Positions 43,860 through 53,683 are shown, numbered from the stretch's first letter. The stretch: DNA of 64,000 nucleotides from Pokkaliibacter sp046614695 (GCF_046614695.1 NZ_JBKKHQ010000014.1:144790-208789); one strand, 5' to 3'. The notes: generated by a model from the letters alone, not told the origin. A program made the numbers and translations.

Positions 43860-45779
43860 TTACTTGCAGTGCTGAGCCTTGACGGCATCAAGTAATACCT
43901 TGGGCAGCGGCAGCGGTTCTTTGCTGATTTGGCAGGCTAGCAGCTCTCCGGCGAGAGGCGCGGTAATCAAACCCTTACTGCCGTGGCCCACCGTCAGATA
44001 AAGAACATGAGGCTCATTGCACCTATCCTCTACTTTATTAATTTCCTTACTCTGTGCACAGTTACGGTCTGCTTCGAGCCTCTTCAGAGCCGTCACATAA
44101 GGCAAATGTCCAGGCGTTGTGCAGCGAAAACTAACCCTGCCACCGACTATTTGTTCTTTCGCAGGCTCCCAACCTGATGGAAAGATCTGCAGCAGATGCG
44201 CCAGATTTTCCTCATGGCTTTCGTGGCGCACATTCTTGTCGTTATCTTCGCGGTCAAAAGTGGCCCCAAAGCAATATAGACCCTGACGAGGGGGGGCTAT
44301 GTAACCTCGCTGGCTAATGGGCACCTCAAGCTGAGGTAAGGAGTCCGCGTTCAGCAGGCTCACTTGGCCGCGCACTTCATTGGTATGTAGCTTCTCATCG
44401 GGAAGTAACTGCTGTACCTCGTGTCCGCATGCGAGAATGACATCATCAAAGTGGAAGGTCTCTCCAGCAGTTATCTGTAGTGACCAGCCACTCTTTTGCG
44501 ATTGGAGTTGGAAAATAGGCGTATCCAGTCGTAGCGAAATCGCTGGGTGTTCAAGCAGGGTTTTACAGAGTGCAGGTGGGTGAACCCATCCTGATGAGGG
44601 AAAAAACAGCCCTGGCTCCTGTACTGGAATAGCTGCTACCTGGCTTAGCTCGTCTGCGCCTTTAGCGATGACAAAGCTGTCTGGTAGTGAATGCGCTGAG
44701 CCTGATTGTTGGCGCTCTGCATCTTTTTGATTGGCGGGTAGCTGAATCGCTCCTTTGATTTCCCAGTCCTTTCCCTCGCTATTGGCAAGCAAGGTTTGCA
44801 GAAGCCGACCGGAGTATAGCTGGCCAGCAATATGCCACTGGCTTAACGCCGTAGGTTGCTTGGGAAGCTTCAGGTAAAGCAGGCCCTGTGCGTTACCGCT
44901 GGCGCCAGCGGCAACAGAAGATGCCTTATCAAATACCTGAATGTTGTGGCCGCGCTCAGCGAGCGCATGAGCTACCGATGCGCCCGCGATACCGGCACCT
45001 ATGACGGCAATATTTCGTGGCTTGATGCTCTGCCTTTTTGGCGCGGACGCCGCTGCAGTGCCAATGAATTTGCCCTGCATCATTTCTCGCTTGCGGCCAT
45101 AGCCTTTGCAGCGCTCCATGGCAAAGCCTGAAGCGATGAGTCCACGGCGAACAAAGCCTGCTGCCGTAAATGTCGCCAGTGTCGTTTGCTCGTGGCTCAG
45201 CGAGGCCAGGGTGTCAAAGAGCGGCTGGGTCCACATTTCAGGGTTGGTTGCCGGAGAAAATCCATCCAGAAACCAGGCATCAACCTGAGCTTCCAGCTCT
45301 GGGTAGCACTCTAATACATCGCCGAGCATCAATGTCAGCTGTACACGGCCGCTATTAAAGCGTAGCCGGTGGAATCCGCCGACTGCTGGTGGGTATTGAT
45401 GAATGAGCTCTTTGGCCTGCTCAGCCAGTTCTGGCCAAAGAGACAGCGCTTTTTCCAGATCGCTTCGGGTGAGAGGAAATTTCTCGACGCTCAGGAAGTG
45501 AAGGCGTGCAGTTTCAGGGGCTGTTTCCAGAAAGCTTTTCCAGGCACACAGAAAGTTTAGCCCGGTTCCAAAACCGGTCTCGGCAATGGTGAAGTGCTCG
45601 TGATCAGCCATCTTATGCCAGCGTTCTGGTAGGTCATTGTGCTCAAGAAATACATAATGCGTTTCCTCCAGACCATTCTCACGAGAGAAATAGACGTCCT
45701 GAAATAGCCCGGATTCGGGCTGTCCCTGTTCATCCCACTGCAAACTCGCATGAGTCAATGGCGCTGAATGATCAGCCAT
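43860..45779 (-). CDS. mnmC: bifunctional tRNA 5-methylaminomethyl-2-thiouridine enzyme MnmC
   Basis: 639 residues from ATG 45779, with AGG eight bases upstream. The N-terminal SAM-dependent methyltransferase (about 1-235: AETGFGTGLNFLC, DAWFLDGFSPATNPEMW) is followed by an FAD-dependent oxidase domain with the dinucleotide fold IAVIGAGIAGASVAHALAERG (from about 256). It performs the last two steps of mnm5s2U34 synthesis in tRNA anticodons. The length matches the full bifunctional form (E. coli 668). Confidence 0.94.
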   Translation of the reverse strand: MADHSAPLTHASLQWDEQGQPESGLFQDVYFSRENGLEETHYVFLEHNDLPERWHKMADHEHFTIAETGFGTGLNFLCAWKSFLETAPETARLHFLSVEKFPLTRSDLEKALSLWPELAEQAKELIHQYPPAVGGFHRLRFNSGRVQLTLMLGDVLECYPELEAQVDAWFLDGFSPATNPEMWTQPLFDTLASLSHEQTTLATFTAAGFVRRGLIASGFAMERCKGYGRKREMMQGKFIGTAAASAPKRQSIKPRNIAVIGAGIAGASVAHALAERGHNIQVFDKASSVAAGASGNAQGLLYLKLPKQPTALSQWHIAGQLYSGRLLQTLLANSEGKDWEIKGAIQLPANQKDAERQQSGSAHSLPDSFVIAKGADELSQVAAIPVQEPGLFFPSSGWVHPPALCKTLLEHPAISLRLDTPIFQLQSQKSGWSLQITAGETFHFDDVILACGHEVQQLLPDEKLHTNEVRGQVSLLNADSLPQLEVPISQRGYIAPPRQGLYCFGATFDREDNDKNVRHESHEENLAHLLQIFPSGWEPAKEQIVGGRVSFRCTTPGHLPYVTALKRLEADRNCAQSKEINKVEDRCNEPHVLYLTVGHGSKGLITAPLAGELLACQISKEPLPLPKVLLDAVKAQHCK

Positions 45780-45804
45780 CACACTTACCTGTACTGTAGA
45801 AATA

Positions 45805-45832
45805 GAAGAGGGCATGCCGTGGCATGCCCTTT
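45805..45832 (-). terminator. hairpin after ppiA, probable terminator
   Basis: A 10-bp inverted repeat AGGGCATGCC / GGCATGCCCT (45809-45818, 45821-45830) between ppiA and mnmC. On the minus strand it is followed only by TTCTATTTC, so termination may be weak. Confidence 0.5.
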
Positions 45833-45859
45833 AGCGTAACGCAAAGAAGGAAGCGGATT

Positions 45860-46402
45860 TTATTCCGCCAATACTTCTGCTTTCTCAATGATGACTGGCT
45901 CTTTCGGAACGTTCTGGAAAAAGCCTGAGTTGCCGGTGTCTACATCGGCAATTTTGTCGACCACATTCATGCCTGCAGTCACTTTGCCAAATACTGCGTA
46001 TTGGCCATCCAGGTAGCTGTTATCTTTCAGGTTAATGAAAAACTGGCTGGTCGCGCTATTCGGGTCGTTAGTTCGTGCCATGGCAATACTGCCCCGAACG
46101 TTTTTAAGTCCGGTATTCGCTTCCAGTTTAATGGGGGCGTGGTTTTCCTTTTTATTCAGGTCCTGCGTCATGCCGCCACCCTGAATCATAAAATCAGGGA
46201 TAACCCGGTGGAAAATGGTGCCATCGTAAAAGTGCTCGTTCACATAACGCACGAAGTTCTGGGTGCTAATCGGAGCCTGCTTATCGGCAAGCTGAACATC
46301 AATAACACCCATATTAGTCGTCAGGCGAACAGTCTCGGCGCTAGCCGCGCCAGCGGCTAGTACGCTGAAGGAAAGCAGGCAGGTAGAGACAAACTTTTTC
46401 AT
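45860..46402 (-). CDS. ppiA: periplasmic peptidyl-prolyl isomerase (cyclophilin, PpiA type)
   Basis: 180 residues. A cleavable signal peptide ends at about residue 22 (AAGAASA). The cyclophilin domain has FHRVIPDFMIQGG (catalytic Arg), SIAMARTNDPNSATSQFFINL and VFGKVTAGM. It catalyses proline cis-trans isomerisation during periplasmic folding. The ATG overlaps the yciI TGA (ATGA). The signal peptide separates it from cytoplasmic PpiB. Confidence 0.92.
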   Translation of the reverse strand: MKKFVSTCLLSFSVLAAGAASAETVRLTTNMGVIDVQLADKQAPISTQNFVRYVNEHFYDGTIFHRVIPDFMIQGGGMTQDLNKKENHAPIKLEANTGLKNVRGSIAMARTNDPNSATSQFFINLKDNSYLDGQYAVFGKVTAGMNVVDKIADVDTGNSGFFQNVPKEPVIIEKAEVLAE

Positions 46403-46698
46403 CAGAACACTCGCTTAAAGGGACGGACTTCAACATTGTCATAAACGCCAGCCGCGACATATGGATCCGCGCTAGCCCAGGCTTTGGCTTCTTCAAGTGA
46501 GGGGAAATCAACGATCACAACACTGCCGGTGAAGCCTGCTTCGCCTGGGTTGTCACTGTCGATTGCTGGGGTCGGGCCTGCGAGAATCAGCTGATTATTG
46601 GCTTTCAGTGCTTCGAGGCGCTCCAGATGCGCTGGGCGTGCGGTCATGCGCTTTTCCAGACTGTTGGCTACATCCGACGCGATAATGACATACAGCAT
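46402..46698 (-). CDS. yciI: YciI family protein
   Basis: 98 residues, a small ferredoxin-like YciI/YCII-domain protein: MLYVIIASDVANSL...RPAHLERL and GSVVIVDFPSLEEAKAWASADPYVAAGVY. The His in ARPAHL and the Asp in SADPY are the conserved pair of the fold. The function is not established. GGAGG precedes the ATG. It follows yciB, a pairing known from E. coli. Confidence 0.92.
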   Translation of the reverse strand: MLYVIIASDVANSLEKRMTARPAHLERLEALKANNQLILAGPTPAIDSDNPGEAGFTGSVVIVDFPSLEEAKAWASADPYVAAGVYDNVEVRPFKRVF

Positions 46699-46751
46699 GT
46701 GATGCCCTCCGTGAATCAGGGATAAAAGGCCAAGTCGCTTAAAACAGCGTC

Positions 46752-47300
46752 TTAGCGTTGCTCTGTTGTGTTGTCCTGAAGGTGTTTTGCCAAATAAAGC
46801 CCTTGCAGGATGACAAAAACAATCGTCATGCCCAGCATGCCAAAGAGTTTGAAGTCTACCCAGATTTCCTGACTGAAGTTATAGGCGACAAACAGATTGA
46901 CGATACCCATGGCAATAAAAAACACTGTCCAGGCGAGGTTTAAACGCTGCCAGACCGGGTCTGGGAGATCCATCTGTCCGCTCAGCAACTGTCGGATCAG
47001 GGGCTTTTTAGTGAAGAGGGGCACGAGGATAAAGGCCAGTGCAAATAGCCAGTTAACAATGGTGGGCTTCCACTTGATAAAGAGGTCGTTGTGGAAAAAG
47101 AGTGTGGCTCCGCCCAGCAGCACAACCAGTACCAGCGTTGTCACCTGCATGATTTCAATCTTGCGGGTTTTCCACCAGGTGTAGCCCATCTGCACCACGG
47201 TTGCCGGGATCAGCACGGCCGTCGCCAGGAAGATATCTCCGGTGAATTTATAGACACCAAAAAAAATGATGACGGGTAAAAAATCCAAAAATAACTTCAT
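46752..47300 (-). CDS. yciB: inner membrane septation protein YciB (IspZ)
   Basis: 182-residue membrane protein with about five or six helices (MKLFLDFLPVIIFFGVYK at the start, NLFVAYNFSQEIWVDFKLFG near the end). YciB/IspZ is linked to septation, envelope integrity and osmotic stress. The exact activity is unknown. It is followed by yciI on the same strand. Confidence 0.94.
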   Translation of the reverse strand: MKLFLDFLPVIIFFGVYKFTGDIFLATAVLIPATVVQMGYTWWKTRKIEIMQVTTLVLVVLLGGATLFFHNDLFIKWKPTIVNWLFALAFILVPLFTKKPLIRQLLSGQMDLPDPVWQRLNLAWTVFFIAMGIVNLFVAYNFSQEIWVDFKLFGMLGMTIVFVILQGLYLAKHLQDNTTEQR

Positions 47301-47319
47301 GCGGGTTCCCCGTGACGAA

Positions 47320-47649
47320 TCAGTAATTCAGCTGATTAATACTCTGATCAAGACGTCCAATCAGTGCCGTTAGGGCGCGGGTGTCCTGTCGATAGTCTTT
47401 GAAGGCCACCTCAGCCATGGGCTGGATAGCACATTCATTGGGTAGTGTTACGCGAGCATCAAGAATGGCCTGCATTCTTGGGATAAACAGCCACTGTAGC
47501 CAGTTTTCGAAGGGCATCAGATCACAGCAAAAAGGTGCGGTACTGGCCATGGCTTCCTCAGAGGGGGGAAGCGTGCTCCAAAGATTATTCTGCTGCAGCG
47601 TGGTTTGTAATTCTCGAAGGAGGGTATGAACGTCCTGAGGGCTACTCAT
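47320..47649 (-). CDS. yqcC: YqcC family protein (DUF446)
   Basis: 109 residues, with the family's typical LRELQTTLQQNNLW start and the MPFENWLQWLFIPRMQAIL segment. The function is unknown. It is soluble with no signal peptide. It lies 19 bp before yciB in the same direction, so is likely cotranscribed. Confidence 0.88.
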   Translation of the reverse strand: MSSPQDVHTLLRELQTTLQQNNLWSTLPPSEEAMASTAPFCCDLMPFENWLQWLFIPRMQAILDARVTLPNECAIQPMAEVAFKDYRQDTRALTALIGRLDQSINQLNY

Positions 47650-47732
47650 GAGTTTTTTATTCCGGTAATGGCAGCGGCGGGCATGTCGATGGTGCGCTCA
47701 TAGACATTGCCTGCACTGCGTGAGTCAGGTGA

Positions 47733-48401
47733 TTACACCCAATCCGATTTCTTCTTTCTGCCTCGAAGCATCGAGGAGAAAATAATGCCAACCATGATAC
47801 CTGCCCCGGCAACGCCACCGCCAGCAATAAACCAGCTGGATTTCTGGTTGGCGCGAAGTTGCTGATTGTCACTTTGGGTGCTGGTCAGCTGTTGTTGTAA
47901 TTGGGATACCTGATCCGTCAGTGACTGTTTTTCGGATTTCCATTGCGCAACCTCACGCATCTGGGCATCCAGTGAACCCAATTGCTTGCTCAGGGAAGAG
48001 CGCTTGGACTCGGTTTCATCAAGGTTGGTTTTTAACTGGTCTCGTTGCTGCTGAATACTATCAAGGGTGCTTTGCAGGGAGTCGCGTTCTGTCTGAAGGT
48101 TTTCAACCTTCGACTTCAGCGCTTCAATCTGGTCGCGGCTGGCCCGGTCATCCATGAGAAAATAATTGGGTACCCATCCTTCATTACCACTGCCTGTACG
48201 GATTTTCGTGAACTCGTCTCCCTTATCGAGTACATCAACCCGCTCTCCACTTTTCAGTCCGCGTTCAACTACCGCTGAGCTGTTTGAGGCTGTCGCACGA
48301 ACGGCGACAAACTGCACATCGGAGATATAAGCCGTTGCGGCGTAAAGTGGTGCTGCACCTAAGAGAAGTCCTGTCAGCAGACATACACGTGCTTTCACCA
48401 T
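47733..48401 (-). CDS. TIGR04211 family SH3-domain protein (YgiM-like)
   Basis: 222 residues: signal peptide (about 1-22), bacterial SH3 domain (about 23-85, with YISDVQFVAVRATAS and GNEGWVPNYFL), a long coiled coil (about 88-185), one transmembrane helix (about 191-212) and a basic C-tail RGRKKKSDWV. The layout matches the YgiM family, periplasmic proteins with a C-terminal inner-membrane anchor. SH3 domains of this kind often bind peptidoglycan. Role unknown. AGGA precedes the ATG. Confidence 0.87.
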   Translation of the reverse strand: MVKARVCLLTGLLLGAAPLYAATAYISDVQFVAVRATASNSSAVVERGLKSGERVDVLDKGDEFTKIRTGSGNEGWVPNYFLMDDRASRDQIEALKSKVENLQTERDSLQSTLDSIQQQRDQLKTNLDETESKRSSLSKQLGSLDAQMREVAQWKSEKQSLTDQVSQLQQQLTSTQSDNQQLRANQKSSWFIAGGGVAGAGIMVGIIFSSMLRGRKKKSDWV

Positions 48402-48584
48402 GTATGGGATCCTTCAAAATTGAATGAATAAAACACAACGCCCAGAGCTGCGCACGGGCGAAGACGCATAACTTATCCAAAAAAACTGTGGATATGTATG
48501 GGAGTAACAGAATGAAAACCTTTGCGAGGGCAGATTACAGCTGCCTTTGAGGCTTTTTGACCAAAAAGGCAGCAGTAATTTTTC

Positions 48585-50120
48585 TCAGTAAATCAACGAG
48601 GTTTCGCTGGTTTCCCGTTCTGGGCAGTGGAAGGTATTAACAATTTTGTCATCCTGCAAGCTTTCAAGGTGTACATCAAAGCCCCAAAGACGATGCACAT
48701 GCTTGAGCATCTCTTCTGTGCTTTTACCCAGCGGCTTACGATTATGCTGGTAATGACGGAGGGTCAGGGCGCGATCGCCACGGATATTGACGTTGTAGAT
48801 CTGAATGTTGGGTTCACGGAAGCTCAGGTTGTACTGTGAGGCCAAATTTTCCCGCACCTGACGGTAGCCTTCGGTATCGTGAATAGCATCAACTCGTAGT
48901 GTGGATGAACGATCATCATCCAGAATTGAAAAAAGGTGGAAGTCCCTTATCACTTTCGGTGACAGATATTGCAGGATGAAGCTCTCATCCTTGAAGTTAT
49001 GCATGGCGAAGTGAACCGCTTCCAACCAGTCAGAGCCCGCCAGATCCGGGAACCACTGCTTGTCTTCTTCGGTTGGGTTTTCACACATGCGCTTGATGTC
49101 TGAATAGATGGCGAAGCCCAGAGCGTAAGGGTTAATGCCGCTGAAATAGGGGCTGTCGTAGTTGGGCTGATACACCACATTGGTGTGTGACTGAAGAAAC
49201 TCAATCAGGAAGCCTTCGGTAATCAGCCCCTCATCGTAAAGTCTGTTCATGATGGTGTAATGCCAGAACGAGGCCCAGCCTTCGTTCATTACCTGAGTCT
49301 GGCGTTGGGGATAAAAATACTGACCCAGTTTGCGCACAATGCGCAGAATCTCTCGCTGCCAGGGTTCCAGCAAAGGCGCATTCTTCTCGAAGAAGTAGAG
49401 AATGTTTTCCTCTGGTTCGCTGGGGAACTTGGGCGCTTCGTCCTCTTTTCCGGCATCTTTTTCCTTGCGGGGAATGGTTGTCCACAGGTCATTCAAATGG
49501 CGCTGAATGTATTCAGCGCGTTCATACTGACGCTGTTTCTCTTCTTCTGCAGAAATCGGACGAGGGCGCACATAGCGGTTAACGCCATAGTTCATCAGGG
49601 CATGGCAGGAGTCGAGCATTTCCTCAACCGCTTTAGTGCCGTGACGCTCCTCACACTGGCTGATGTAGCGCTTGGCAAATACCAGATAGTCGATAATTGC
49701 CGAGGCATCTGTCCAGGTACGGAAAAGATAATTGCCCTTGAAGAAAGAGTTATGCCCATAGCAGGCATGGGCAATCACCAGAATCTGCATCATCAGGGTA
49801 TTTTCTTCCATCAGATACGAGATGCAGGGATTGGAGTTAATTACAATCTCGTAGGCAAGCCCCATCTGGCCACGCTTATAGCGTTGCTCCGTATCCAGAA
49901 ACTGCTTACCAAAGGACCAGTGGTTGTAGTTTAGCGGCATGCCGATGGAAGAATAGGCATCCATCATTTGCTCAGAGGTGATGATTTCAATCTGGTTGGG
50001 GTAAGTGTCCAGCTTGAAGTCTTTCGCAATCCGGGCAATTTCCTTGTCGTAGGCCTGAATCAGATCAAAGGTCCATTCTGACTGCGTCGAGATCGGTTTC
50101 TTACGGCGAGGGGTTGTCAT
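48585..50120 (-). CDS. ycgB: SpoVR/YcgB family protein
   Basis: 511 residues, full length for the SpoVR family (E. coli YcgB 510). The signature segments PNQIEIITSEQMMDAYSS, YGHNSFFKGNYLF and GWASFWHYTIMN are present. The biochemical function is unknown; in E. coli it belongs to the stationary-phase/RpoS and nitrogen-starvation response. The ATG overlaps the yeaH TGA, making the third gene of the yeaG-yeaH-ycgB operon. That operon is conserved across proteobacteria and its products are thought to act together. Confidence 0.94.
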   Translation of the reverse strand: MTTPRRKKPISTQSEWTFDLIQAYDKEIARIAKDFKLDTYPNQIEIITSEQMMDAYSSIGMPLNYNHWSFGKQFLDTEQRYKRGQMGLAYEIVINSNPCISYLMEENTLMMQILVIAHACYGHNSFFKGNYLFRTWTDASAIIDYLVFAKRYISQCEERHGTKAVEEMLDSCHALMNYGVNRYVRPRPISAEEEKQRQYERAEYIQRHLNDLWTTIPRKEKDAGKEDEAPKFPSEPEENILYFFEKNAPLLEPWQREILRIVRKLGQYFYPQRQTQVMNEGWASFWHYTIMNRLYDEGLITEGFLIEFLQSHTNVVYQPNYDSPYFSGINPYALGFAIYSDIKRMCENPTEEDKQWFPDLAGSDWLEAVHFAMHNFKDESFILQYLSPKVIRDFHLFSILDDDRSSTLRVDAIHDTEGYRQVRENLASQYNLSFREPNIQIYNVNIRGDRALTLRHYQHNRKPLGKSTEEMLKHVHRLWGFDVHLESLQDDKIVNTFHCPERETSETSLIY

Positions 50121-51397
50121 GTTACCTTCCTCTTAAACAGTTCGCGGAAGACCGGATAAATATCAGATGGAGACTCGATGCGCTGCATGGCAAAGCTGTC
50201 CGGGTGTTCATCCAGAATCTGCTCATACTCATGCCAAAGATTCTGGTGCGGATTAGTCGTGATCTCTACATAGGCGTAGTACTGAACCAATGGCAGCAGA
50301 GACTCGGTGATGAGTTTGCGACAGGAAGCCGAGTCGCCATCCCAGTTATCCCCATCCGAGGCCTGAGCCATGTAGATATTCCACTCAGAGGGGGAGTAGC
50401 GTGACTTAAGAATGTCACGGGACAGCTCCAACGCACTGGAAACAATCGTCCCGCCCGTTTCCCGAGAGTAAAAGAACTCCTCCTCATCGACTTCTTTCGC
50501 GCGGGTATGATGGCGAATAAAGACCACTTCTACGGACTTGTAGTTTCTCTCCAAGAAGAGAAACAGCAGCATAAAGAAACGTTTGGCGATGTCCTTGGTT
50601 TCTCGGGTCATGGAGCCTGAAACGTCCATGATGCAGAACATGACAGCCTTACTCGACGGTAGCGGCGTCTTGACCATATTCCGGTAGCGAAGATCGATAT
50701 CATCCAGAAAAGGCAGCCGTTTTATGCGTGCTTTGAGCGTCTCAATTTCTTCATCCAGTTCCTTTAAACGGAGTCGCATATCATCAGAAATAGGCGGTTC
50801 GTTCAGTATCTGTTCGCGAGCCTGCTGAAGCTCTCTTAACTGGCGACGGTCACTACCTGTAAGCGCGATGCGACGGGAGTAGGCAGAGCGTAGCGTGCGT
50901 ACAACATGAAGTTTTTCCGGCGTGCCATGAGAGGTAAAACCAGCCAGACGACGCTCAAAAGCCTGGGTATCCTTGAGGTGCTTCTTTACCAGATTGGGTA
51001 ACTCGAGATCTTCAAAAATGAACTCCAGAAACTCATCACGGTTGATGTGAAAGGTGAACTCATCCATCCCTTCACCGCTATTGCTGGCTTTACCCTGACC
51101 CGCGCCACCACCGCCTCCACCATTGGGGCGTTGAATTTCATCCCCTGTGACGAATTCCTTATTACCGGGAAGTGTTCGCGTGTCCAGTCCACCCTGGCCA
51201 TGGTGAAAATTGGGTTCCGAAATATCCCGGCGAGGGATTGTGATGTCTGAGCCATTACTGACGTCGGTAATGGAACGTGAGTTAATCGCGTCAGACACCG
51301 CTTCTTTGATGTGCTTGCGATAGCGCTCAAGAAAGCGCTGGCGGTTAACCGTGCTTTTGTTCTTGCCGTGCAAGCGCCGGTCGATGATATAGGTCAT
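50117..51397 (-). CDS. yeaH: YeaH/YhbH family protein (DUF444, VWA-like)
   Basis: 426 residues from ATG 51397, preceded by GGAGGG; a longer start 24 bases upstream would read through that site. The N-terminal YIIDRRLHGKNKSTVNRQRFL is family-typical. A Gly-rich linker (about 93-105) is followed by a von Willebrand A-like domain with the MIDAS motif DVSGSM (about 267). It is the partner of the kinase YeaG in stress survival. It sits 106 bp after yeaG and overlaps ycgB by 4 bp. Confidence 0.94.
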   Translation of the reverse strand: MTYIIDRRLHGKNKSTVNRQRFLERYRKHIKEAVSDAINSRSITDVSNGSDITIPRRDISEPNFHHGQGGLDTRTLPGNKEFVTGDEIQRPNGGGGGGAGQGKASNSGEGMDEFTFHINRDEFLEFIFEDLELPNLVKKHLKDTQAFERRLAGFTSHGTPEKLHVVRTLRSAYSRRIALTGSDRRQLRELQQAREQILNEPPISDDMRLRLKELDEEIETLKARIKRLPFLDDIDLRYRNMVKTPLPSSKAVMFCIMDVSGSMTRETKDIAKRFFMLLFLFLERNYKSVEVVFIRHHTRAKEVDEEEFFYSRETGGTIVSSALELSRDILKSRYSPSEWNIYMAQASDGDNWDGDSASCRKLITESLLPLVQYYAYVEITTNPHQNLWHEYEQILDEHPDSFAMQRIESPSDIYPVFRELFKRKVT

Positions 51398-51428
51398 ATC
51401 CGTCCCTCCATGCCAGAGCATGGTGTTG

Positions 51429-51491
51429 CTGTATTCCCCGTGAATACAGTTTCAGGGTGAAGGCAGCCGACGAGTTGCCACTGCGTCGGCT
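51429..51491 (-). repeat. two hairpins between yeaG and yeaH
   Basis: Inverted repeats CTGTATTC/GAATACAG (51429-51436, 51442-51449) and AGCCGACG/CGTCGGCT (51465-51472, 51484-51491). Neither is followed by a T run. They may set the relative yeaG and yeaH mRNA levels by processing or pausing. Confidence 0.5.
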
Positions 51492-51503
51492 ACCGGCGCA
51501 GGC

Positions 51504-53426
51504 TTACTGCGATTTGCGCACGCGGATGTACCACTCGCAAAGCAGACGAACCTGCTTCTCGGTATAACCTCGCTCTACCAGACGGCGCACAAACTCGTTG
51601 TGTTTTTTCTGGTCTTCTGAGGAAGCCTTGGCGTTGAAGGAAATGACCGGCAACAAGTCTTCGGTGTTGGAGAACATTTTCTTCTCAATCACATTGCGAA
51701 GTTTCTCGTAGCTCGACCAGCTGGGGTTATGGCCGTTGTGATTGGCTCGTGCACGAAGCACAAAATTCACAATCTCGTTACGGAAGTCTTTCGGGTTGGA
51801 AATGCCCGCAGGTTTTTCGATCTTCTCCAGTTCTTCGTTGATGGCCTGACGATCAAGAATGTCACCGGTTTCAGGGTCACGGTACTCCTGATCCTGGATC
51901 CAGAAGTCCGCATAGGTGACGTATCGGTCAAAAATGTTTTGTCCGTACTCTGAGTAGGACTCAAGGTAGGCGGTCTGGATTTCTTTACCCAGAAACTCGA
52001 CGTACTTAGGCGCCAGATATTCCTTGATGAAGCGCAGGTAACGTTCCTGAGTTTCCTCAGGGAATTGCTGGCGCTCAATTTCCTGCTCCAGCACATACAG
52101 GAGGTGAACCGGGTTCGCAGCAACTTCGGTCGGGTCGAAGTTGAAGACACGAGAGAGAATCTTGAAGGCAAAGCGTGTGGACAGGCCGTCCATCGCTTCA
52201 TCAACACCTGCCATGTCTTTATATTCCTGCAAGGACTTGGCGCGTGGGTCGGTATCTTTCAGGTTTTCACCGTCATAAATACGCATTTTCGAGAAAACGC
52301 TGGAGTTTTCTGGCTCTTTCATACGTGACAGAACACTGAACTGCGCCATCATTTTCAGTGTGTCAGGGGCGCAGGGCGCTTCTTTCAACGAACTGTGTTC
52401 GATGAGTTTTTTGTAGATGTTGATCTCTTCTGACAAGCGTGTGCAGTAAGGCACCTTGACGATGTAGATACGGTCAAGGAAGGCCTCGTTAGTTTTATTA
52501 TTGCGGAAAGTCTGCCATTCGGACTCGTTGGAGTGAGCCAGAATAATACCGCTAAAGGGCAGGCTACCAATGGCTTCGGTACCGTTATAGTTACCTTCCT
52601 GAGTGGCGGTCAGTAATGGGTGGAGCACCTTAATAGGCGCTTTAAACATCTCCACGAACTCCATGAGACCCTGGTTGGCGCGGTTCAATGCCCCTGAATA
52701 GCTGTAGGCGTCAGGATCACTTTGGGAGAAGTCTTCGAGTTTTCGAATATCAACCTTACCGACCAGACTGGAAATATCCTGGTTGTTCTCATCGCCAGGT
52801 TCAGTCTTGGCAATGGCAATCTGGTTCAGGCGGGAAGGGTAGAGCTTCACTACGCGAAACTGCTCAATATCCCCCCCGAACTCGTTCAGGCGCTTGATCG
52901 CCCAAGGGGACATCACGCCATTCAGGTAACGCCGAGGAATGCCGAACTCTTCTTCAAGAATGGCAGCGTCTTCCGCAGGATTGAAAAGATTCAGTGGGGA
53001 CTCAAATACCGGCGAGCCCTTGATGGCATAAAGCGATACATGCTCCATGAGCTGTTTCAAACGCTCTGCCAGAGAGGATTTACCACCACCCACCGGACCT
53101 AGCAGGTAAAGGATCTGCTTGCGTTCCTCCAGGCCCTGGGCGGCATGCTTGAAGTAGGACACCAGTTGCTCGATGGCCTCTTCCATACCGTAAAACTCAT
53201 GGAAGGCCGGATATCGCTTAATCAGCTTGTTGGAAAAGATTCGTGACAGGCGCGGGTCACGTGAGGTGTCAATCTGCTCGGGCTCACCGATTGCCATCAG
53301 CATGCGTTCTGCTGCGGTGGCATACACAGAGGGATCCGATTTACAGAGCTCCAGATATTCCTGAAGGCTCAATTCCTCCTGACGGGTAGCATCGTAACGC
53401 TGTTTGTAACTATTAAAGATACTCAT
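51504..53426 (-). CDS. yeaG: PrkA/YeaG serine protein kinase
   Basis: 640 residues from ATG 53426 (MSIFNSYKQRYD), with AAGGTG upstream; an upstream TTG/GTG start would add 25 unlike residues. An AAA+-like N-terminal domain has Walker A GPVGGGKS (110-117), followed by the PrkA C-terminal kinase-like domain. E. coli YeaG (644 residues) is a Ser/Thr kinase needed during prolonged nitrogen starvation. It heads the yeaG-yeaH-ycgB operon and has a sigma-54-type promoter 263 nt upstream. Confidence 0.95.
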   Translation of the reverse strand: MSIFNSYKQRYDATRQEELSLQEYLELCKSDPSVYATAAERMLMAIGEPEQIDTSRDPRLSRIFSNKLIKRYPAFHEFYGMEEAIEQLVSYFKHAAQGLEERKQILYLLGPVGGGKSSLAERLKQLMEHVSLYAIKGSPVFESPLNLFNPAEDAAILEEEFGIPRRYLNGVMSPWAIKRLNEFGGDIEQFRVVKLYPSRLNQIAIAKTEPGDENNQDISSLVGKVDIRKLEDFSQSDPDAYSYSGALNRANQGLMEFVEMFKAPIKVLHPLLTATQEGNYNGTEAIGSLPFSGIILAHSNESEWQTFRNNKTNEAFLDRIYIVKVPYCTRLSEEINIYKKLIEHSSLKEAPCAPDTLKMMAQFSVLSRMKEPENSSVFSKMRIYDGENLKDTDPRAKSLQEYKDMAGVDEAMDGLSTRFAFKILSRVFNFDPTEVAANPVHLLYVLEQEIERQQFPEETQERYLRFIKEYLAPKYVEFLGKEIQTAYLESYSEYGQNIFDRYVTYADFWIQDQEYRDPETGDILDRQAINEELEKIEKPAGISNPKDFRNEIVNFVLRARANHNGHNPSWSSYEKLRNVIEKKMFSNTEDLLPVISFNAKASSEDQKKHNEFVRRLVERGYTEKQVRLLCEWYIRVRKSQ

Positions 53427-53683
53427 AACCATCACCTTACCTTCGCTCGAAGCTGTTCCGGTCAGCAGGCTGTAGAGAAACCAGCCGGTCTGACAAACCA
53501 ATTAACAGGCGTTAGCGCTTGGATCGTATGTGAAGGACTATGATCAGGACGAGACTTTACCCCCTTAATAAGCCGGCTCTGATCAACAGCATTAGTCACC
53601 TCGCTTGTGACGCGCTTGATTGCCTCGGGGACCATGATGTATCGCTGGTCGTCTATTTCATCTATAGGCGCTTTCGCACCGCA

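Noticed and set aside
47657..47872. 71-codon minus-strand frame between yqcC and the SH3 gene
   Set aside because: It overlaps the 3' part of the well-supported SH3/coiled-coil gene in another frame.
48548..48590. Hairpin with GCTGCC/GGCAGC arms after ycgB as its terminator
   Set aside because: The T run is on the plus-strand side only, so it does not fit a minus-strand transcript; it could end nothing on the plus strand.
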